Shown: positions 63,801-64,000 of the stretch, in pieces
Numbering within the stretch: the first letter of the stretch is position 1
How the letters are laid out: every line of letters begins with the position of its first letter
Source of the DNA: an uncultured Schlesneria sp.
GTDB lineage: Bacteria; Planctomycetota; Planctomycetia; Planctomycetales; Planctomycetaceae
Direction: 5' to 3'
Assembly (NCBI GenBank): GCA_903904835.1
Contig: CAIVEI010000065.1
Coordinates: forward strand, 1 to 64,000
Length of the DNA stretch: 64,000 nucleotides
Made by a program: the position numbers and the translations under genes
The notes under the pieces: generated by a model
What the model was told of the DNA's origin: nothing
Databases searched by the model: none
What the model saw: only the letters and a program-made list of their open reading frames with translations

Positions 63801-63815
63801 GACGCGTTTGGTCAT
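57858..63815 (-). CDS. giant secreted multidomain pentaheme protein (TIM barrel, LamG, propeller, PA14, cytochrome c)
   Basis: A 1,985-residue exported protein. The ATG at 63815 has GGAG upstream and starts a signal peptide (MTKRVLLGTLCATILAGLGI). Domains in order: a sugar-isomerase-like TIM barrel (~30-290, with LYNHGGWFG and HHGHDHIDRF), a Pro/Thr linker, a LamG-like beta-sandwich (~325-500, WHHVGMVLEPNRIRLYVDG), a middle region of DUF6797 type, a glucose/sorbosone-dehydrogenase-like propeller (~820-1190, FRNPNGMSIGPNDEITV), a PA14-like domain (~1350-1480), then five heme sites: CARCH ~1482, CIACH ~1599, CDHCH ~1693, CTACH ~1778 and CRQCH ~1892. The last parts are the PVC-type cytochrome modules. 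It probably oxidises an external sugar and passes electrons to the hemes; the isomerase-like front is an unusual addition. Confidence 0.85.
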   Translation of the reverse strand: MTKRVLLGTLCATILAGLGIWLPAAEPDSSGLFERKNLVAWCIVPFDSKKRGPEERAAMLEKLGFSRFAYDYRAEHIPTFDAEIEALKRHHIELTAWWFPTVLNDEAKATLAVFEKHRVTPQLWVTGGGEPTKSEQDQKQRVIAEAARIRPIAEAASKVGCKVALYNHGGWFGEPENQIAIIKELNRSDVGIVYNQHHGHDHIDRFAELLKTMKPYLYTLNLNGMVNQGDRKGQKILQIGQGDLDLKLLKVVRDSGYTGPIGILGHTSDDAEERLHDNLDGLDWLLPQLNGKPATTKPTTRTPVPVAQVATAAAVPTANVPRLAAGKFGQAIDGRAGGAFITGREEFRQFPITVECWTKLADKAPYNILVANELKSSGTHWEMFTMAGTGNFTVYTPGFSPDHCHSTAMICDGRWHHVGMVLEPNRIRLYVDGQPVANQACQRTEMKTVPGDLAIASLVDKAMGYTGLFDEVRISKGIREFDSSLSKPFDVDDSTVGLWHLDEVIEQNRFKDAAGKNDAQFSQVAANANSIAQKPSRIEGHWGEDALGFRWTEEDSRDNRLAQMDTGPFFSGSIVGPGGTIYKGIVVRTGPGRTHAICYDTEQMRASAGWTGFLKFDAARFGIIVPPRIEGDVTFTTPILAGWSRNDQFINHRESHRFGSLPKSVAHYKGLYRHGQRVVLKFTVGSSDPADAKPQPPTVVLESPWTEESNGVTALSRTIVVEPSTTALSMLVADAKAHVRLVAKPGTATLQQGPEKSHTLVVPAHAEPVTVKLLIAPPATDETAFEKLVAASRAAEDLTSLMKPGPKIWGEPLVTTGEVAKNNAPYVIDTINLPFENPFRALMFCGGHDFLPDGNAFISTLHGDVWIVNGIDEKLEKITWRRFATGLFQPLGVKVLPERDESGKLTNRSQLFVVGRDQITRLHDFDNDGEADFYENFNNDAEVSLNGHEYVTCLETDRAGNFYYVKGNCDSAIQHDGSLLRVSADGSKLDVFATGFRNPNGMSIGPNDEITVAPQEGEWTPGSAVFDVHQGGFYGYFPSHHRTTPPTDFERPFCWFPRLADNSCGGQIWVESDRWGPLSTQLLHLSYGQCKLRLLLQEEIPEGKQAGATAKSAQTKFGPTMNGGSSEFPLRFASGAHRGRFRANDGQLYVTGLKGWVTSAVNDGCFQRVRYTGQGIDLAVKMKTYQNGIALTFTRPLDRDEAENPDNYELEAWNYRWSAQYGSPDLRPSAPGQIGRDSVEPKSVTLLPDHRTVFLELPDLKPVDQLGITYTLRSAQGSVIEQTAYLTLNAIPIDVMSEDQLHRPKRDPERSALLARLAPGVTLTAPFFDHPMTTRLMAWTSYWVGKERPEEVIATGFLKVPFSGEYRFSASAESDAILEINEVKYTLIGTSARRASEGSSVSTNKHTRDDDVVVRLRKGITPIRVRHSSTLDNNRFRLMWETDRFPRELVPATMLFHDAKTDDNSEVGEKYFAGHALFSNHQCARCHTRQHPLRPSDATELIRSEGQIEHLRLAPRLDGIGSRLQPNWLASWLRDPTHLRAEATMPSLLESRNNSALNDLVAYLGSLRSSDVVPENSADAREVRLEKGAELFERLGCIACHTLAAKETHSEWNRLSLFFVKSKFQPGQLTRFLREPYGHHHGSRMPDFRLSEEEAGAIADYLNENAKGAVEQVVGSGSGDVQRGQKLFTELRCDHCHQLAEKGGLAKPDVPLPVLPEPRGGCLADVTARSQKAPKFALSDVDRQALTYYLARYSDDAKLPHAGISSRIKHEFKVLRCTACHARDGESARWPEIVAEEGSGKLPDSVPHLTWVGEKLQGPWITKLLKGEIRHKPRPWMTARMPSFPAYADFLIPLMPGEHGLEFEESIPRTFDDKLVEAGRQLTLRDGGLDCRQCHAVGNEKPRGDAATQIALGVNFAFTRDRIRPEFALRQMLDPPRYDVGSRMPRFAPDLQTTAVKKIEGGNAKKQFEAIKQYLWSLNADVSED

Positions 63816-63916
63816 CGTCAAATTCTCCGCAAGTGTCGTTCGATGAATAACGCAATGTTACAGATCGAAGACCCTGCCGCCAAAGGCACGGAGAACTTGA
63901 AATCAAGAAACTGGGA

Positions 63917-64000
63917 TCATTTGGCTTCAGGCACAGGAGGAATCACGACTTCTTCGTCCACGGATTCGTTTGGCATATACAGAATTTCTTGTGGAGGTGC
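63917..64000 (-). CDS. C-terminal fragment of a protein running off the window
   Basis: The last 84 nt of the window on the minus strand read as 27 codons and a TGA, encoding an acidic, Pro-rich end (MPNESVDEEVVIPPVPEAK). It is 101 nt upstream of the giant pentaheme gene on the same strand. Too short to identify; it could also be chance, but the spacing suits a preceding gene. Confidence 0.45.
   Translation of the reverse strand, partial: APPQEILYMPNESVDEEVVIPPVPEAK

Overview
The window looks like a planctomycete chromosome (Planctomycetota, probably order Planctomycetales). The evidence is three prepilin-type DUF1559 proteins, several very large proteins combining TPR, FG-GAP/VCBS and ASPIC/UnbV domains, a 1,985-residue secreted protein ending in CxxCH heme motifs, an exported sulfatase and an exported cysteine/proline-rich protein. 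The genus cannot be fixed by reading alone. I see no rRNA, tRNA, CRISPR array, integrase or transposase, and gene style is uniform, so this reads as ordinary chromosome with lineage-specific accessory blocks.

Layout. 0.2-5.8 kb (+): a DUF202 membrane protein, then three tandem OprB-type porins. 5.8-12.6 kb (-): a small membrane protein overlapping an exported HAD-phosphatase/2H-phosphoesterase fusion, a sulfatase, then metG and tag 9 nt apart. 12.8-16.1 kb (-): a heptaheme cytochrome c overlapping a membrane/TPR protein. 16.4-20.2 kb: a zinc-ribbon protein, an inositol-monophosphatase-family enzyme, the Cys-rich exported protein, a Ser/Thr kinase and accD. 20.5-25.2 kb (-): a compact operon of a CRTAC1-like propeller protein, a TPR protein and a TMTC-like membrane glycosyltransferase. 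25.2-30.3 kb: a lipoprotein, a DUF1559 protein and, divergently, a 1,001-residue TPR/CRTAC1 protein.

30.6-42.5 kb (-) is the most distinctive block. Two ~1,000-residue TPR/CRTAC1 proteins lie upstream of a carbamoyltransferase, an SxtJ-like and a DUF5989 (SxtK-like) small membrane protein, a heptaheme cytochrome and an SGNH hydrolase; the last two are coupled by an ATGA overlap. The first three match the sxtI-sxtJ-sxtK order known from saxitoxin clusters, but no other saxitoxin genes are present. The setting suggests carbamoylation and hydrolase tailoring of a cell-envelope glycan or exported molecule.

42.5-64 kb: a transthyretin-like lipoprotein with its DUF1559 partner, small membrane proteins, polA translationally coupled to a YjhG/YagF-type dehydratase, a TPR-mog-lipoyl-fold operon, an envelope lipoprotein pair, a third DUF1559 gene, and the giant TIM-barrel/LamG/propeller/PA14/pentaheme protein. 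The last 84 bases hold the end of one more minus-strand gene.

Two small dispersed repeat families sit between genes. One is a 61-bp element at 2.4 and 25.1 kb in opposite orientations, with a compensatory change in its hairpin. The other is a ~125-bp palindromic element at 30.4 and 39.4 kb, on either side of the carbamoyltransferase block. Predicted start codons of two CRTAC1-like genes fall inside repeat or hairpin sequence.
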